Origin: Methylobacterium frigidaeris
Lineage (GTDB): Bacteria > Pseudomonadota > Alphaproteobacteria > Rhizobiales > Beijerinckiaceae
Length of the DNA: 64,000 nucleotides
Assembly: GCF_022179185.1 (NCBI RefSeq)
Contig: NZ_BPQJ01000004.1
Span: 186,001-250,000 of the forward strand
Direction of reading: 5' to 3'
Shown: piece after piece, positions 1-8,853 of the stretch
How positions within the stretch are numbered: position 1 is the stretch's first letter
Layout: every line of letters begins with the position of its first letter
Translations under genes and position numbers: made by a program
The notes under the pieces: generated by a model
The model's input: the letters and a program-made list of their open reading frames with translations, nothing else
The model's database searches: none
Told to the model about the DNA's origin: nothing

Positions 1-262
1 CGAGCTGCCCGGCGGCGAGCGCCCGCGCAGCCTGATCGTCCACGACATGCGCCACAGCGCGATCCAGCTCAGCCAGATCGAGGGCCGCTGCCACCGCGAC
101 GGCGAGCGCGCCGCGATCCTGTTCGCCTATGCGGAGGGCACCGTGGAGGAGCGGGTGGCCGCCACCGTGATCGCCCGCATGGCCGGGATGGACAGGATGG
201 CCGGCGAGGATACCTCCCTCCTCGACGCCATCGCGCGGATCATCGATGGTGAGGCGGAATGA
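1..262 (+). CDS. SNF2/SF2-type helicase, C-terminal fragment
   Basis: The reading frame is open from the window edge, so only the last ~86 residues are seen. They contain a helicase motif VI-like block (QIEGRCHRDGERA) followed by FAYAEGTVEERV, as in the RecA2 domain of SNF2-family ATPases (usual form QxxGRxHRxGQ). This part would contribute the arginine finger for ATP hydrolysis. The DNA or RNA substrate cannot be judged from the fragment. The residues after motif VI are rich in Met and Ala and have no recognisable domain. Confidence 0.7.
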   Translation, partial: ELPGGERPRSLIVHDMRHSAIQLSQIEGRCHRDGERAAILFAYAEGTVEERVAATVIARMAGMDRMAGEDTSLLDAIARIIDGEAE

Positions 263-387
263 TCCCTCGGCCGTCGAGAGCCAGGGCCGAGGGCCAGGGC
301 CAAGCCTGACCAGGCGTCGGCGCCGATGCGCCGGACGTTCCGTCATCGACGCGTCGATGGCGAGACACCAGGAAAGGAGACATCCTC

Positions 388-993
388 ATGGTGACGCGAG
401 GGTTCACGGGGCGCCGCCCAGCCCGGCCGGACGCGGAGCGCCTGCCGCCGGGCCAGTACCTCACCGAGGATTTCCCGGTGCTGCAGCTCGGGCCGACGCC
501 GAGGATCGACCTCGCGCGCTGGCGCTTCACCCTGCGGGAGGGATCGAAGCCCCTGAAGAGCTGGACCTGGGACGAGTTCGAGGCCCTGCCGCGCACCCGC
601 TGGAGGGGCGACATCCACTGCGTGACCAAGTGGTCGAAGTTCGACACCGCCTGGGAGGGCGTGACGATCGACGACCTCCTGGCGGCGGCCGGGATCGAGG
701 CGCCGACCGCCTACCTGCTCGCCGAGGGCTACGACGACTACACCACCAACGTGCCGGTGGCCGACCTGACCGGGGCCAAGGCCATGGTGGCGACCCGCTA
801 CGCCGGCGAGCCGATCCCGCCCGATCACGGCGGCCCCGCCCGACTGCTGGTGCCGCACCTCTACTTCTGGAAGAGCGCCAAGTGGGTGAAGGGCCTGCGC
901 TTCACGCAGAAGGACGAGGCCGGGTTCTGGGAGCTGCGCGGCTACCACATGGTCGGCGATCCCTGGCGCGAGCAGCGCTTCACCGGCGACTGA
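388..993 (+). CDS. Sulfite oxidase-like molybdopterin oxidoreductase
   Basis: This 201-residue protein belongs to the sulfite oxidase/MsrP (YedY) molybdopterin-binding fold. The presumed molybdenum-ligand Cys lies in DIHCVTKWSKFD (about residue 78). The conserved stretches LLAEGYDDYTTN and HLYFWKSAKWVKG match the short, heme-free bacterial branch of the family. No twin-arginine signal is visible, so a cytoplasmic location is likely. An AGGAAAGGAG ribosome site precedes the ATG. The next gene, 3 nt downstream, encodes a flavin reductase, a common pairing that probably passes electrons. The substrate is unknown. Cofactor genes moaC and moeA lie elsewhere in this window. Confidence 0.85.
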   Translation: MVTRGFTGRRPARPDAERLPPGQYLTEDFPVLQLGPTPRIDLARWRFTLREGSKPLKSWTWDEFEALPRTRWRGDIHCVTKWSKFDTAWEGVTIDDLLAAAGIEAPTAYLLAEGYDDYTTNVPVADLTGAKAMVATRYAGEPIPPDHGGPARLLVPHLYFWKSAKWVKGLRFTQKDEAGFWELRGYHMVGDPWREQRFTGD

Positions 994-996
994 GCG

Positions 997-1704
997 GTGC
1001 CGCTCGTCTGGCAGGAGGCGCGGATCACCGCCGCCGTCCCTGAGACGCCGAGGGTACGGCGCCTCACCCTGGCGGTCGGCTGGTCGAAGCCCTTCCGGGC
1101 CGGCCAGCACGTCGACGTGCGCCTGACCGCACCGGACGGCTACCAGGCCCAGCGCAGCTACTCGATCGCCTCCTCCCCGACGAATCGTGAGACGATCGAC
1201 CTCCTGATCGAGCGCCTCGACGACGGCGAGGTCTCGGGCTTCTTTGCCGACGTGGCCGAGCCCGGCGACGCGATCGAGCTGCGCGGGCCGATCGGCGGCG
1301 CCTTCGTGTGGGATCCGGCGCAGGGCGGGCCGCTCCTCCTCGTCGGCGGCGGGTCCGGGGTGGTGCCGCTGCTCGCCATGCTGCGCCACCGGGCGGAAGC
1401 GGCGCCCGGCGTGCCGGCCCTGCTGCTCTACTCCGCCCGGACCCTCGACGAGGTGATCGCCCGCGAGGAGCTGCTGCGCCGCGACGCCGAGGAGCCGGAT
1501 TTTCGCCTGAGGCTCGTCCTCACCCGGTCGCCGGGCGGCCGGCGGATCGACGCAGCCACCATCGGCGAGACGCTCGCCGCCCTCGGAACACCGGCCCACA
1601 CCTTCGTGTGTGGGGCGAACCCGTTCGTCTCCGCCGCCTCCGACCTCCTGGTCGAGGCCGGCGTGCCGGCGAGAACGATCCGCACCGAACGCTTTGGAGG
1701 ATAG
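997..1704 (+). CDS. Ferredoxin reductase-type FAD/NAD(P)H oxidoreductase
   Basis: A 235-residue flavoprotein of the ferredoxin-NADP reductase superfamily. The FAD-binding signature RSYSIASSP lies at about residues 54-62. The nucleotide-binding loop LLVGGGSGVVPLL is at about 112-124, and the C-terminal FVCGANPFV block contacts the pyridine nucleotide. There is no 2Fe-2S domain. The start is GTG, only 3 nt after the upstream stop, implying translational coupling. It most likely transfers electrons to or from the preceding molybdoprotein; that partnership is inferred from position. Confidence 0.82.
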   Translation: MPLVWQEARITAAVPETPRVRRLTLAVGWSKPFRAGQHVDVRLTAPDGYQAQRSYSIASSPTNRETIDLLIERLDDGEVSGFFADVAEPGDAIELRGPIGGAFVWDPAQGGPLLLVGGGSGVVPLLAMLRHRAEAAPGVPALLLYSARTLDEVIAREELLRRDAEEPDFRLRLVLTRSPGGRRIDAATIGETLAALGTPAHTFVCGANPFVSAASDLLVEAGVPARTIRTERFGG

Positions 1705-1713
1705 ACCGCACCC

Positions 1714-2511
1714 ATGCCCGAGATCACCGGCCACACCCGCGTCTTCGCGATCCTCGCCGACCCGATCACCCAGGTGAAGGCGCCGCAAGGGCTCAACCGC
1801 ATCATGGCCGAGCGCGGGGTCGACGGGGTGATGGTGCCGCTCCACGTCGCGGCGGCCGACCTCGCGACGGTGCTCGCGGGCCTGCGGGGCGTGCAGAGCT
1901 TCGGCGGCGCGATCATCACCGTGCCGCACAAGACCGCGATCGTGCCGCTCCTCGATCACGTCAGCGAGGCGGCGCGGCTGGTCGGGGCGGTCAACGCCGT
2001 GCGGCGGGAGGCCGACGGCCGCCTCGTCGGCGAGATCCTGGACGGTGCCGGCTTCGTTGCGGGCCTGCGGGCGGCGGGCCACGAGCCTCGCGGGCGCAGC
2101 GCTTATCTCGCCGGGGCGGGCGGTGCCGCAAACGCCATCGCCTTCGCGCTGGCCGAAACAGGCGTCACCCACCTCACCGTACACAACCGCACGGCCGGCC
2201 GGGTGGAGGACCTGTTCGCGCGCCTGCGCCGGCTCGTCCCCGACCTGCCGCTGGCGCTCGGCGGTCCGAATCCGGCGGGGCACGACCTCGTGGTCAACGC
2301 CACCTCGCTGGGTCTGCGCCCCGACGATGCCCTGCCCCTCGACCCCGCCGGGCTCGAACCCGATCAGCTCGTGGCCGAGATCATCATGCAGCCGGCCGAG
2401 ACGCCGCTGCTCAAGGTGGCGGCGGCGCGGGGCTGCCGCACCCATCCGGGCCTGCCGATGCTGGAGGGTCAGCTCGCCCTGATGGCGGATTTCCTGCGCA
2501 TGCGGCCGTGA
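1714..2511 (+). CDS. Shikimate dehydrogenase-like protein (AroE family, atypical)
   Basis: A 265-residue AroE-fold NADP-dependent dehydrogenase. The catalytic Lys is present in ITVPHKT, and an Asp in ILDGAGF stands where shikimate dehydrogenases have NTDGxGF. The NADP domain carries AGAGGAANAIAF and the HNRT block. The N-terminal Ser-x-Ser that binds the shikimate carboxylate (usually PIxHSLSP) reads PITQVKAP here, so both serines are missing. This is therefore probably not the housekeeping AroE but a paralogue for quinate-like or other substrates. It follows the flavin reductase by 9 nt and may be co-transcribed. Confidence 0.72.
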   Translation: MPEITGHTRVFAILADPITQVKAPQGLNRIMAERGVDGVMVPLHVAAADLATVLAGLRGVQSFGGAIITVPHKTAIVPLLDHVSEAARLVGAVNAVRREADGRLVGEILDGAGFVAGLRAAGHEPRGRSAYLAGAGGAANAIAFALAETGVTHLTVHNRTAGRVEDLFARLRRLVPDLPLALGGPNPAGHDLVVNATSLGLRPDDALPLDPAGLEPDQLVAEIIMQPAETPLLKVAAARGCRTHPGLPMLEGQLALMADFLRMRP

Positions 2512-2521
2512 TCCGGATCAC
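2508..2521. other. 14-nt palindrome spanning two convergent stop codons
   Basis: GTGATCCGGATCAC is a perfect palindrome. The TGA of the AroE-like gene lies in its left half and the TGA of the facing subtilase gene in its right half, so the two genes end 6 nt apart. It may act as a small bidirectional end signal, or may simply reflect two facing stop codons. No T-tract follows on either side. Confidence 0.4.
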
Positions 2522-3861
2522 AGCCCCAGGCGCATGGCGGTGCGCAAGGGCGCCATCACCCCGTAGCCGAGGCTGTGGTGCCAGCGCGACGAGCCGCGGC
2601 GGCGTGCATCGGCCTGGAGCGCGACGGTGAGGTCGCGGGGGGTGAGGGCGGCGTGTGGCAGCCGGGTCCGGAGCGCGGCGACGCAGCCGGCTGCGACTGA
2701 ACAGGCGGCCGAGGTCCCGGCATCGGCCTTGCCGGGACCGCCCGCCTCCGAGCCGAGGAAGTCGGCGTAGCTCGCGAGGTCGGGCTTGGCGTAGACCATG
2801 CCGGGGATGCCCGGCCCCTGCGAGGCGGAGTCCGTGCGCCGGCCCCGCAGGGTCGCGCCGGTCACCGTGATGACGTCCGGATGGGCGTTCGCCCCCATGA
2901 TGGTGGCCCGGGCGCGGCCCTGGCCGGGCGAGCCCGATCGCTCGTCGCGATGCACTTGCGCGGGATGCATTTGGGCTAGATGCATTTGGGACCGTCCTGG
3001 GCCGCCATTGCCGGCCGCGAACAGAATGTCGACGCCGTAGCGGCTGAGCGCCCCGACGATCCGGTTGAAGGGATGGCCGGGGTTGTCGACGTAGCGGCCG
3101 GGATGTCCGGCCGGGAAGTCCCAGCTCTCGTGGCCGACGCCCCAGGAATTGGTGACGACGAGGGCCTTGAAGCGTGGCTTGTCTACCCGGACCGCCGCGA
3201 GCAGGTGCGCGTAGGCCTGGAGCGCGTCGCTGAGGAAGCCGGGGCCCGTCGCGGGCAGGACCGGCAGGTCGAGCAGCGTCGCCCGCGGGGCGGCGATCAG
3301 GGCGCCATAGGCGCACATCGTGCCGGGGCCGACCGGGTGGTGGCCGGATTCGACTGGACGGGGCGGCCACGTCACCGACGCGTCGAGGTCGGCCGCAACG
3401 CCCCGCGCGGCCAGATGCGCGAGGTTGATCCCGCCATCCACCACCGCGATCGCCACGCCCGCGCCGTCGAGCCGGCGCGTGACGAGCCCAGGCACGCCGA
3501 GGCGCTGCTCCACCTCCGCCCGCGTGCCGCCCGGAGCGCTGGCCGGCGTCGCAAAATGCGCGATCGGCGGGTCGGAGAAGATCGCCGCGCCCTCCGTCGT
3601 CAGCGCCGACAGTTCGGCATCGGCGTCGATCGTCGCCCGGACGGCGTAGTGCGAGGCGCTGTCGGGTGACGACACCGAGAAAGGGGAGGTGAGCTGACTT
3701 TCTCCGAGAGGAACTGCAGAAAAGCGCGTATCGATTTCCGCGCGGGCCGGCAATCCGGTCAGACGGCGGGTGATCCCACTGCCGCCACTCAGCCTCATCA
3801 TGGCAGAGTCGTGCAGCGCCTCCTGCGTCGGCAGGACGAGGATCACGCGCCGCTCGGGCAT
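2518..3861 (-). CDS. S8 family (subtilisin-like) serine peptidase
   Basis: A 447-residue protein with a subtilase catalytic core. The Asp is in AVVDGGIN (about residue 141), a His in SGHHPVGPGT, the oxyanion Asn in FAAGNGG and the Ser in DAGTSAACSVAAG near the C-terminus. No signal peptide is seen; the first ~100 residues form a non-catalytic N-terminal region that may be a propeptide or a regulatory domain. A short duplicated segment (QMHLAQMHPAQVH) follows the Asn loop and comes from a small ATGCATTTGGG-type DNA repeat at about 2948-2990. The gene is convergent with the AroE-like gene. Its substrate is unknown. Confidence 0.8.
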   Translation of the reverse strand: MPERRVILVLPTQEALHDSAMMRLSGGSGITRRLTGLPARAEIDTRFSAVPLGESQLTSPFSVSSPDSASHYAVRATIDADAELSALTTEGAAIFSDPPIAHFATPASAPGGTRAEVEQRLGVPGLVTRRLDGAGVAIAVVDGGINLAHLAARGVAADLDASVTWPPRPVESGHHPVGPGTMCAYGALIAAPRATLLDLPVLPATGPGFLSDALQAYAHLLAAVRVDKPRFKALVVTNSWGVGHESWDFPAGHPGRYVDNPGHPFNRIVGALSRYGVDILFAAGNGGPGRSQMHLAQMHPAQVHRDERSGSPGQGRARATIMGANAHPDVITVTGATLRGRRTDSASQGPGIPGMVYAKPDLASYADFLGSEAGGPGKADAGTSAACSVAAGCVAALRTRLPHAALTPRDLTVALQADARRRGSSRWHHSLGYGVMAPLRTAMRLGL

Positions 3862-4126
3862 CGCCGTCTCCGATGGGGATTTGTGCGAGGTTTTATATAA
3901 ATTTTATTCTCGCGCAAGTAGTTTCCGCTGCGCGAGGTGCGTGCTCTCGCCGGAACTTCGGATGAAGGCCCGCAACCGGTCGGCACGGTGGAATTGTTCT
4001 TCCCGATCGGGCAGGTCGCGATGAATCGGTCGCTGCCGGCTAGCGTCGCGCGGGCTTGACCCCGGCGGCCATCCGGGCGAGGCCGGCGCCACCTTCCTGC
4101 CGCCCACGACCCGTCGGAGGACGCCG

Positions 4127-5536
4127 ATGACCCTTCCGGCCCACCAGCCCCAGCACGACGACCTGATCCACCGCCTCGGGCAGCGCCTCGGTCCCGCCGG
4201 CCTCCTCACCGAAGAGGCCGACATGGCCCCCTTCGCGATCGACTGGCGGCGCCTGTTTCCCGGCCGGCCTGCCTGCGTGGTGCGCCCCGCCTCCACCGCC
4301 GAGGTGGCCGACGTGGTGCGGCTGTGCGCCAAGGCCGGCGCCGCCCTGGTGCCGCAGGGCGGCAATACGGGGCTCGCCGGCGGCGCGGTGCCGGACGGAT
4401 CGGCCACGCAGGTGGTGCTGTCGCTCGCCCGCATGAACGCGATCCGCGGGGTCGATCCGGTCGGCCTGACGCTGACCGCCGAGGCCGGCTGCGTCCTCAA
4501 GGTGGCGCAGGACGCCGCCGAGGCGGCCGGGCGGCTCCTGCCGGTGAGCTTCGCGGCGGAGGGCTCGGCGCTGGTCGGCGGCGTGATCGCCACCAATGCG
4601 GGCGGGATCAACGTGGTGCGCTACGGCATGACCCGCGGCCTCGTCCTCGGCCTCGAGGTGGTGCTCGCCGACGGCAGCGTCGTCGACGGCTTGCGGGCCC
4701 TGCGCAAGGACAATGCCGGCTACGACTGGAAGCAGCTCTTCATCGGCACCGAGGGCACGCTCGGCATCGTCACGGCGGCGGTCCTGCGCCTCGTGCCCAA
4801 GCCGCGCCACACCGCGACGGCCCTCCTCGCCGTGCCCGATCCGGCGGCGGCCCTGCGCCTGTTCACCCTCGCCCAAGACGAAATCGGCGACAGCATCCAA
4901 GCGTTCGAGCTGATCTCCGGCACCTCGCTCGGCCTGGTGGAGACGCATGCGGGCCTCAAGAGCCCGGTCGGGCAGGCGGGCTGGAGCGTGCTGATCGAGG
5001 CGGCCTCGTCGCTCTCGGGGTTGCGCGAGGCGATGGAAGGCGTGCTCGGCACGGCGCTCGAGCGCGAGGACGCCCTCGACGGGGTGCTGGCCGAATCCGG
5101 TCGCCAGGCCGCCGAGCTCTGGGCCCTGCGCGAGCACGTGACCGAGTGCGAGGCCCGCGAGGGCAAGAGCGTGAAGCACGACGTCTCGGTGCCGATCACC
5201 GCGATCCCCGACTTCCTCGACGAGGCCGGCCGGGTCTTGGCGGCGGGCGCGCCCGGCACCCGCGTCAACACCTTCGGCCATATGGGCGACGGCAACATCC
5301 ACTACAACGTGCTGATCGGGCCGGACCACGCCTCGGAGGCGATCAACGCCCTCGTGCACGGGGTGGTGGACCGCTACAGCGGCAGCATCTCGGCCGAGCA
5401 CGGCATCGGCCAGTACCGCGTCGCCGAGCTCGCCCGCCACCGCCATCCGGACGAGATGGCGCTGGCGCGGCGGATCAAGGCGGCGCTCGATCCGGAGGGG
5501 CTGCTGAATCCGGGGAAGGTGCTGGCGCGGGGGTAG
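4127..5536 (+). CDS. FAD-linked D-2-hydroxyacid/D-lactate dehydrogenase
   Basis: A 469-residue flavoenzyme of the VAO/PCMH family, GlcD/D-lactate dehydrogenase branch. It has the N-terminal FAD-binding region (PQGGNTGLAGGAVP, then TNAGGINVVRYG and FIGTEGTLGIVT). The C-terminal oxidase domain carries HMGDGNIHYN and SAEHGIG, which hold the metal and substrate residues. It would oxidise a D-2-hydroxyacid to the 2-oxoacid and pass electrons to a quinone or cytochrome. A GGAGG lies 8 nt before the ATG. The following GMC oxidoreductase gene is in the same direction. The exact substrate (D-lactate, 2-hydroxyglutarate or other) cannot be told from sequence. Confidence 0.85.
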   Translation: MTLPAHQPQHDDLIHRLGQRLGPAGLLTEEADMAPFAIDWRRLFPGRPACVVRPASTAEVADVVRLCAKAGAALVPQGGNTGLAGGAVPDGSATQVVLSLARMNAIRGVDPVGLTLTAEAGCVLKVAQDAAEAAGRLLPVSFAAEGSALVGGVIATNAGGINVVRYGMTRGLVLGLEVVLADGSVVDGLRALRKDNAGYDWKQLFIGTEGTLGIVTAAVLRLVPKPRHTATALLAVPDPAAALRLFTLAQDEIGDSIQAFELISGTSLGLVETHAGLKSPVGQAGWSVLIEAASSLSGLREAMEGVLGTALEREDALDGVLAESGRQAAELWALREHVTECEAREGKSVKHDVSVPITAIPDFLDEAGRVLAAGAPGTRVNTFGHMGDGNIHYNVLIGPDHASEAINALVHGVVDRYSGSISAEHGIGQYRVAELARHRHPDEMALARRIKAALDPEGLLNPGKVLARG

Positions 5537-5622
5537 GGAAGGCGGCGCCCGAACCCTCCCCGCAGAGGGGGAAGGGATCGAGGACGAGCCACAACGACAA
5601 AAACGAACACCGAGGGAGGAGC

Positions 5623-7218
5623 ATGGACGCGTTCGACTTCGTCATCGTCGGCGGGGGCACCGCGGGCTGCGTGCTGGCCAACCGCCTGAGCGAGGATGCC
5701 CGCCACCGCGTGCTGCTGCTCGAGGCGGGCGGGGAGGGGACAGGGTTCTGGGTCGGCATCCCGGCCGGCTTCCCCAAGCTCCTCACCGGCGCCGCCTTCA
5801 ACTGGCGCTTCGTCACCGAGCCGGAGCCGAACACCCACGACCGCGCCATCGTGGTGCCCCGCGGCAAGGGGCTCGGCGGCTCGACGCTCATCAACGGCAT
5901 GATCTTCGTGCGCGGCCAGCCGCAGGATTTCGACATCTGGGCCCAGAGCGGCAATCGCGGCTGGAGCTGGCAGGACGTGCTGCCCTACTTCCGCAAGCTC
6001 GAGCATTTCGAGGGCGGCGATCCCGCCTTACGCGGCCGGGGCGGGCCCCTCCACGTCACCCGGGTCGGGGTGAGGAACCCCCTCGCCGATGCCTTCATCC
6101 GCGCCGGGACCGAGGCCGGCTACCCGGAGAACCCCGACTATAACGGCGCCTCGCAGGAGGGGTTCGGCTATTACCAGGCCAACCAGCGAAACGGCCGCCG
6201 CTGGAGCGCCCGGGACGCCTACCTGCAGCCGGCCCGCACGCGCCCGAACCTGACGGTGCGCACCAACGCCCACGTCCTGCACCTCGATCTCGACGGCACC
6301 CGCGTGACCGGCGTCACCTACCGGCGCGACGGGCGCGAGGAGCGGGTGAGCGCGCGGGCCGAGGTGATCCTGGCCGCCGGCGCCGTGCAGTCGCCCCACC
6401 TGCTCGAACTCTCCGGCATCGGCCGGCCGGAGGTGCTGGCGGCAGCCGGCATCCCCGTGCGCCACGCCCTGCCGGGCGTCGGCGAGAACTACCGCGACCA
6501 TTACGCCACGCGGATGAACTGGCGCGTGACGCTGCCGGTGACCCTCAACGAGGCGACCCGCGGCTGGCGCCTCGGCCTCGCGGTCGGCCAGTATTTCCTC
6601 ACCCGCCGCGGCATCCTGACCCTCGGCACCGGCCTCGCCCACGGCTTCGTGCGCACCCGTCCCGATCTCGCCGGGCCCGACGTGCAGTACTTCTTCATGC
6701 ATGCGAGCTACGCCAATGCCGCCGACCGCACCCTCGACCGCGCGCCCGGCATGACGATCGGCGTGACGCAGCTGCGTCCCGAATCCCGCGGCACCATCCA
6801 CGCGGTCTCAAGCGATCCGCTCCGCCCGCCGGCGATCCGCCCGAACTTCCTGAGCGTGCGCACCGACCAGGAGGCCCTGATCGAGGGCATGCGCATCGCC
6901 CGCCGGGTGATCGAACAGCCCGCCATGGACCCCTACCGCGCGCACGAGCTCAATCCCGGCGACGGCGTGCAATCGGACGACGAGTGGCTCGATTTCGCCC
7001 GCCGCAACGGCCAGACGATCTACCACCCGGTCGGCACCTGCAGCATGGGCCAGGGCCCGGAGGCGGTGGTGGACGAGCGCCTGCGGGTGCGCGGCCTCGA
7101 CGGCCTGCGGGTGATCGACGCGAGCGTGATGCCGACCGAGGTCTCGGCCAACACCCAGGCCGCCGTGATGATGATCGCCGAGAAGGGGGCGGACCTGATA
7201 CGGGAGGATCGCCGCTGA
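5623..7218 (+). CDS. GMC family FAD-dependent oxidoreductase (choline/alcohol dehydrogenase-like)
   Basis: A 531-residue glucose-methanol-choline oxidoreductase. The N-terminal dinucleotide fold is FVIVGGGTAGCVLANR. GMC signature 1 is PRGKGLGGSTLING and signature 2 is GAVQSPHLLELSGIG. The C-terminal active-site region reads YHPVGTCSMG with the catalytic His, then EVSANTQAAVMM. The reading frame is open far upstream, but the ATG at 5623 is preceded by GGGAGGA and opens the FAD fold directly. It lies 86 nt after the hydroxyacid dehydrogenase and 26 nt before allA. The substrate is an alcohol or polyol; the specific one is not evident. Confidence 0.86.
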   Translation: MDAFDFVIVGGGTAGCVLANRLSEDARHRVLLLEAGGEGTGFWVGIPAGFPKLLTGAAFNWRFVTEPEPNTHDRAIVVPRGKGLGGSTLINGMIFVRGQPQDFDIWAQSGNRGWSWQDVLPYFRKLEHFEGGDPALRGRGGPLHVTRVGVRNPLADAFIRAGTEAGYPENPDYNGASQEGFGYYQANQRNGRRWSARDAYLQPARTRPNLTVRTNAHVLHLDLDGTRVTGVTYRRDGREERVSARAEVILAAGAVQSPHLLELSGIGRPEVLAAAGIPVRHALPGVGENYRDHYATRMNWRVTLPVTLNEATRGWRLGLAVGQYFLTRRGILTLGTGLAHGFVRTRPDLAGPDVQYFFMHASYANAADRTLDRAPGMTIGVTQLRPESRGTIHAVSSDPLRPPAIRPNFLSVRTDQEALIEGMRIARRVIEQPAMDPYRAHELNPGDGVQSDDEWLDFARRNGQTIYHPVGTCSMGQGPEAVVDERLRVRGLDGLRVIDASVMPTEVSANTQAAVMMIAEKGADLIREDRR

Positions 7219-7244
7219 GGCGCGACCCGAAAGGACCCGACGAG

Positions 7245-7712
7245 ATGCGTACCCTGCCGATCGAGCCGATCACCGCGGAGGCCTTCGCTCCTTTCGGCAC
7301 GCTGCTGGTCGGCCCGGCGGCCGGCCCGCGGCAGGACCGGGCGGCCGAGATCGAGAACGGGCGCCCGGGCGCGGCCCTCAACCTCGCCCTCATCCGCAGC
7401 GAGCCCTTCGCCGATTCCCTGCCCCTGCGGCGGCTCGAGCGGCACCCGCACTCGGCGCAAGCCTTCCTGCCGCTCGCCGTCGGCGAGTACCTGGTGGTGG
7501 TGGCCCCCGATGCCGGCGGGCGGCCGGACGAGACGGCCTTGCGCGCCTTCCGGGTGCCGGCCGGCACGGGCATCGTCTACCGCAGCGGGGCGTGGCACGC
7601 CCACATGACCACGCTGTCGGCGCCCGGCACCTTCGCGATGCTGGTGCACGAGGATGGCGGGCCGGAGGATTGCGTGTTCGCGCCGATCGCCCCGGTCACG
7701 CCGGAGGCGTGA
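7245..7712 (+). CDS. allA: Ureidoglycolate lyase
   Basis: A 155-residue cupin-like protein matching AllA, which splits (S)-ureidoglycolate into glyoxylate and urea in purine/allantoin breakdown. Typical landmarks are PITAEAFAPFG at the N-terminus, RHPHSAQAFLPL in the middle and YRSGAWHAHMTTL near the end. Length fits the family (about 160). It lies 26 nt behind the GMC oxidoreductase in the same direction. The other allantoin genes are not in this window, so the operon may serve a different glyoxylate-forming pathway. The name rests on family resemblance. Confidence 0.8.
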   Translation: MRTLPIEPITAEAFAPFGTLLVGPAAGPRQDRAAEIENGRPGAALNLALIRSEPFADSLPLRRLERHPHSAQAFLPLAVGEYLVVVAPDAGGRPDETALRAFRVPAGTGIVYRSGAWHAHMTTLSAPGTFAMLVHEDGGPEDCVFAPIAPVTPEA

Positions 7713-7721
7713 CGCCGTCGC

Positions 7722-8495
7722 TCAATTCACCGACGGCTCGTCGAGCCGGAACGCGAAGGTCGCGGTGTAGACGTCCTCGTCGGCGAGCGTCGGGGTGGCC
7801 GACGGGCTCACGGTCTGGCTCACCGTGAGCACCTGGCTGCCGGCCTTGCGGATCGGCACCGTGGCGATGCCGTCCGGATCGGTGGTGTAGGCCGGCACGC
7901 CGGCCCGCTCCGGCTCCATACCGCTGTCGCCGTAATAGAGGTCGGCCCCCGGCAGCGGCGCGCCACGAAACAGCACCCGCACACGGATCGCTCCCGCGGT
8001 CGGCCCCGGGACCTCGATCGGCACGATCTCCAGCGTGTGGCCGACCACCCGCAGCCACGGCGCGCCAGGGCCGAAAGCGGCCTTGGCGTATTTCACCGAC
8101 CAGCGGCCCTCCCGGGCGTCGGGCACCAAGCGCCGGCTGGCGTTGAGGCGGGTGCCGTCGCGCAGGGTCGCCCAGTAGCCGGCATCGTAGGTCGCCGCGA
8201 CCAGCGTGCGGCCGGGCTTCGTGCCGAGCGGCGCCAGCAGGGCGGGCGGCACCTCCGGCGGGGCCGGCTTGAGGCCGGCGCGCAAGGACGTGCTCCCGTC
8301 CTGCGTCAGGGCGACGAGCTCGATGAGCTTCAGGGGGCTCGGCGCCTCGCGCTTCGAGGCGTGGCCGTAATTGACCCGGACCTGCGGGACCTGCTCGACG
8401 GTGCTGAGCGTCAGCCACAGCTCGTGCGCGCCGCCCGGCCGCGAGGCCCCGAGGACGAGGGCGGCGGCCAGGGCGGTGCGGAGCAGGGGCTGCAT
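7722..8495 (-). CDS. DUF4198-type periplasmic protein
   Basis: A 257-residue exported protein. The ATG at 8495 gives a clear signal peptide (MQPLLRTALAAALVLGASRP, cut near GGAHELW). An HELWL motif right after the cleavage site, a beta-sandwich-like body and a C-terminal FRLDEPSVN are typical of DUF4198 proteins, which are often linked to nickel/cobalt uptake or carboxypeptidase-regulatory-like folds. The open frame extends 32 codons further upstream, but that part is Pro/Arg-rich and lacks a signal. It ends 9 nt from allA in convergent orientation. A metal-related role is possible but not shown. Confidence 0.68.
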   Translation of the reverse strand: MQPLLRTALAAALVLGASRPGGAHELWLTLSTVEQVPQVRVNYGHASKREAPSPLKLIELVALTQDGSTSLRAGLKPAPPEVPPALLAPLGTKPGRTLVAATYDAGYWATLRDGTRLNASRRLVPDAREGRWSVKYAKAAFGPGAPWLRVVGHTLEIVPIEVPGPTAGAIRVRVLFRGAPLPGADLYYGDSGMEPERAGVPAYTTDPDGIATVPIRKAGSQVLTVSQTVSPSATPTLADEDVYTATFAFRLDEPSVN

Positions 8496-8699
8496 CGGTC
8501 GTCGGTCTCCATCGGGCGGCGCCGGACAGCGCCTCGCGCGGGTGGGGCGAGGCACGAAGCGGGCCCGCGGCGGCAAGGCATCATAACCCATCCGGCGGCA
8601 AACCGATCCCGCAGGAGCCCCGAGGCCGACGATCCCTCGGGTGAACCGTCCGACAGCCCGGTCATTCCGCGTGCGGGCTTGCCTCGAACAGGCTTGTCC

Positions 8700-8822
8700 T
8701 CAGGTCGGCTTGGCCTGCTGTCCCTGGCGCGCCTCGCGCGCCCCGTTCGTCAGGTAGGACAGGGCCACCGCCCCGGCAACGGCCACTGCCGCCGCCCCGA
8801 ACACCATCGCGATCCGCGCCAT
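8700..8822 (-). CDS. Small single-pass membrane protein (40 residues)
   Basis: The ATG at 8822 follows a GGGGAGAGG ribosome site and gives a 40-residue peptide. It has a basic start, one Ala/Val-rich transmembrane helix (AMVFGAAAVAVAGAVALSYL) and a polar tail ending GQQAKPT. The longer open frame upstream is Pro/Arg-rich and looks non-coding. No family is recognised. It lies between the DUF4198 gene and cca, all on the same strand. Confidence 0.5.
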   Translation of the reverse strand: MARIAMVFGAAAVAVAGAVALSYLTNGAREARQGQQAKPT

Positions 8823-8853
8823 CCCGTCCTCTCCCCGGGCGATCCCGGTACTG

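Noticed and set aside
343..2445. 700-codon open frame on the minus strand
   Set aside because: It is the antisense shadow of the sulfite-oxidase-like, reductase and AroE-like genes; composition is Arg/Gly/Asp-rich and no family is seen.
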